Assembly: GCA_945787735.1 (NCBI GenBank)
Contig: CALZIQ010000026.1
Coordinates: 1-34,299 of the forward strand
From: an uncultured Chromatiaceae bacterium
GTDB lineage: Bacteria > Pseudomonadota > Gammaproteobacteria > Tenderiales > Tenderiaceae
Direction: 5' to 3'
DNA: 34,299 bases
Shown: positions 33,460 through 34,299 of the stretch, in pieces
How positions within the stretch are numbered: position 1 is the first letter of the stretch
How the letters are laid out: each line of letters starts with the position of its first letter
Made by a program: the position numbers and the translations under genes
The notes under the pieces: model-generated
Databases searched by the model: none
Seen by the model: the letters and a program-made list of their open reading frames with translations, nothing else
Told to the model about the DNA's origin: nothing

Positions 33460-34256
33460 ATATCATCATACTTAGCTGGTGGGACGTTGCCATAGCCGCG
33501 TTGCTGATCATGGCATTGGCGGGGTTGTCATTCTGGCAACGTTTGGCGTTGGAGCGACAGATACTCATTGCCGCCGTGCGCACCGTCATTCAGTTAGCAC
33601 TGGTCGGCCTGGTGTTAAAAATCATATTCGATGATGTGCGACTGATTTGGGTTGTACTTATGGCCAGTGTGATGCTCTCTGTCGCAGGCTATGAAACCAT
33701 GGCGCGGCAAAAGCGCCGCCTGAGTGGTTGGTGGGCCTATGCTATAGGCACTGTATCGCTGTTTGTTTCATCCTTCACAGTCACACTGTTTGCATTACTG
33801 ATTATCATTGGCAACGAGCCTTGGTATCAACCCCAATACGCCATCCCGCTGTTGGGCATGATGCTGGGCAATACCATGAACGGCATCGCCCTCAGCCTCG
33901 ATCGACTCATGAACGGCGCCTGGCAACAACGTGCTGTTATCGAGCAACGTTTGATGTTAGGGCAAACCTGGAAACAAGCCATGACAGAATTGCGCAGCGA
34001 AGCTATGCGCGCAGGAATGATCCCCACCATTAACGCAATGGCTGCTGTTGGCATTGTCAGTCTGCCCGGCATGATGACGGGTCAAATTCTTTCCGGCACG
34101 CCACCGTTGGAAGCAGTCAAATATCAAATGATAATTATGTTTATGGTTGCTGCTGGAGCTGGATTTGGCACGGTAGTGGCATTGCAATTAGGCACGCGCC
34201 GATTGTTTGATGAAAGGCAGCGTCTGAGGTTGGAGCGGATGAAGGTGGTTAGTTAA
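33456..34256 (+). CDS. fetB: ABC transporter permease, FetB (YbbM/UPF0014)-like
   Basis: Membrane partner of the preceding ATPase. The 266-residue protein has about six or seven hydrophobic segments and the UPF0014/FetB features RTVIQLALVGLVL, IPLLGMMLGNTMNGIALSLDRL, the cytoplasmic helix EQRLMLGQTWKQAMTELRSEAMRAGMIPTINAM and VGIVSLPGMMTGQILSG, the region that contacts the ATPase. The ATG overlaps the fetA stop by four bases. The iron-export assignment rests on family knowledge; the sequence itself shows only the pairing. Confidence 0.87.
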   Translation: MNIIILSWWDVAIAALLIMALAGLSFWQRLALERQILIAAVRTVIQLALVGLVLKIIFDDVRLIWVVLMASVMLSVAGYETMARQKRRLSGWWAYAIGTVSLFVSSFTVTLFALLIIIGNEPWYQPQYAIPLLGMMLGNTMNGIALSLDRLMNGAWQQRAVIEQRLMLGQTWKQAMTELRSEAMRAGMIPTINAMAAVGIVSLPGMMTGQILSGTPPLEAVKYQMIIMFMVAAGAGFGTVVALQLGTRRLFDERQRLRLERMKVVS

Positions 34257-34299
34257 TGCTTTTTCTTGCTTGATGTGTCTGATAAATGTTGGTTCAAGA

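Noticed and set aside
34257-34299. Possible start of another gene after fetB
   Set aside because: Only 43 bases remain, with no start codon plus ribosome binding site or terminator that can be supported.

Overview
The window comes from a gammaproteobacterial chromosome. It is almost entirely core gene content, in orders familiar from this class: mreBCD-mrdA-rodA-mltB-rlpA-dacA-ybeD-lipB-lipA, gatCAB, hemA-prfA-prmC, lolB-ispE-tRNA(Gln)-prs-rplY-pth-ychF and glnK-amtB. The cytochrome bc1 genes, dat within the dacA-lipA cluster, and the fetAB-like pair suggest a free-living respiratory bacterium, perhaps related to the Chromatiales or other sulfur-oxidising lineages. That placement is inference from gene content only. 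No phage, plasmid, transposase gene, CRISPR array or defence island is visible.

Layout. 1-892: end of a probable cytochrome b gene, cytochrome c1, and a terminator. 893-1161: a perfect CRP-type palindrome ahead of a 38-residue membrane microprotein with its own terminator. 1180-12667 (minus strand): a long cell-envelope cluster running mreB, mreC, mreD, mrdA, rodA, mltB, rlpA, dacA, dat, ybeD, lipB, lipA. It builds and remodels the lateral wall (MreBCD, PBP2, RodA, MltB, RlpA, DacA), recycles D-amino acids (Dat) and makes protein-bound lipoate (LipB, LipA). 12758-13056: a nested palindromic, MITE-like element exactly between the divergent mreB and gatC promoters. 13138-16450: gatCAB, encoding the Asp/Glu-tRNA amidotransferase. 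16523-16945: a single-domain globin. 16958-21389 (minus strand): hemA-prfA-prmC, then a JAMM peptidase and a SIMPL-domain periplasmic protein. 21567-28428 (plus strand): a TPR lipoprotein, lolB, ispE, tRNA-Gln, prs, rplY, pth and ychF. 28517-28593: tRNA-Met. 28677-30844: a minimal SET protein converging on a comM/yifB ATPase and ubiK. 30918-32823: glnK-amtB behind a recognisable NtrC site and sigma-54 promoter, with a strong terminator. 32860-34256: a fetAB-like ABC exporter. The last 43 bases hold nothing recognisable.

No wholly new multi-gene system is evident. The unusual points are in signals rather than genes. mreC appears to start at an ATT codon. A textbook intrinsic terminator lies inside the signal-peptide codons of lolB. 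A palindromic element separates the mreB and gatC promoters. A CRP-controlled His-rich microprotein follows the bc1 genes. A REP-like repeat supplies the ribosome binding region of prmC. rplY has a structured leader, and a 14-bp palindrome overlaps the probable hemA -10 box.
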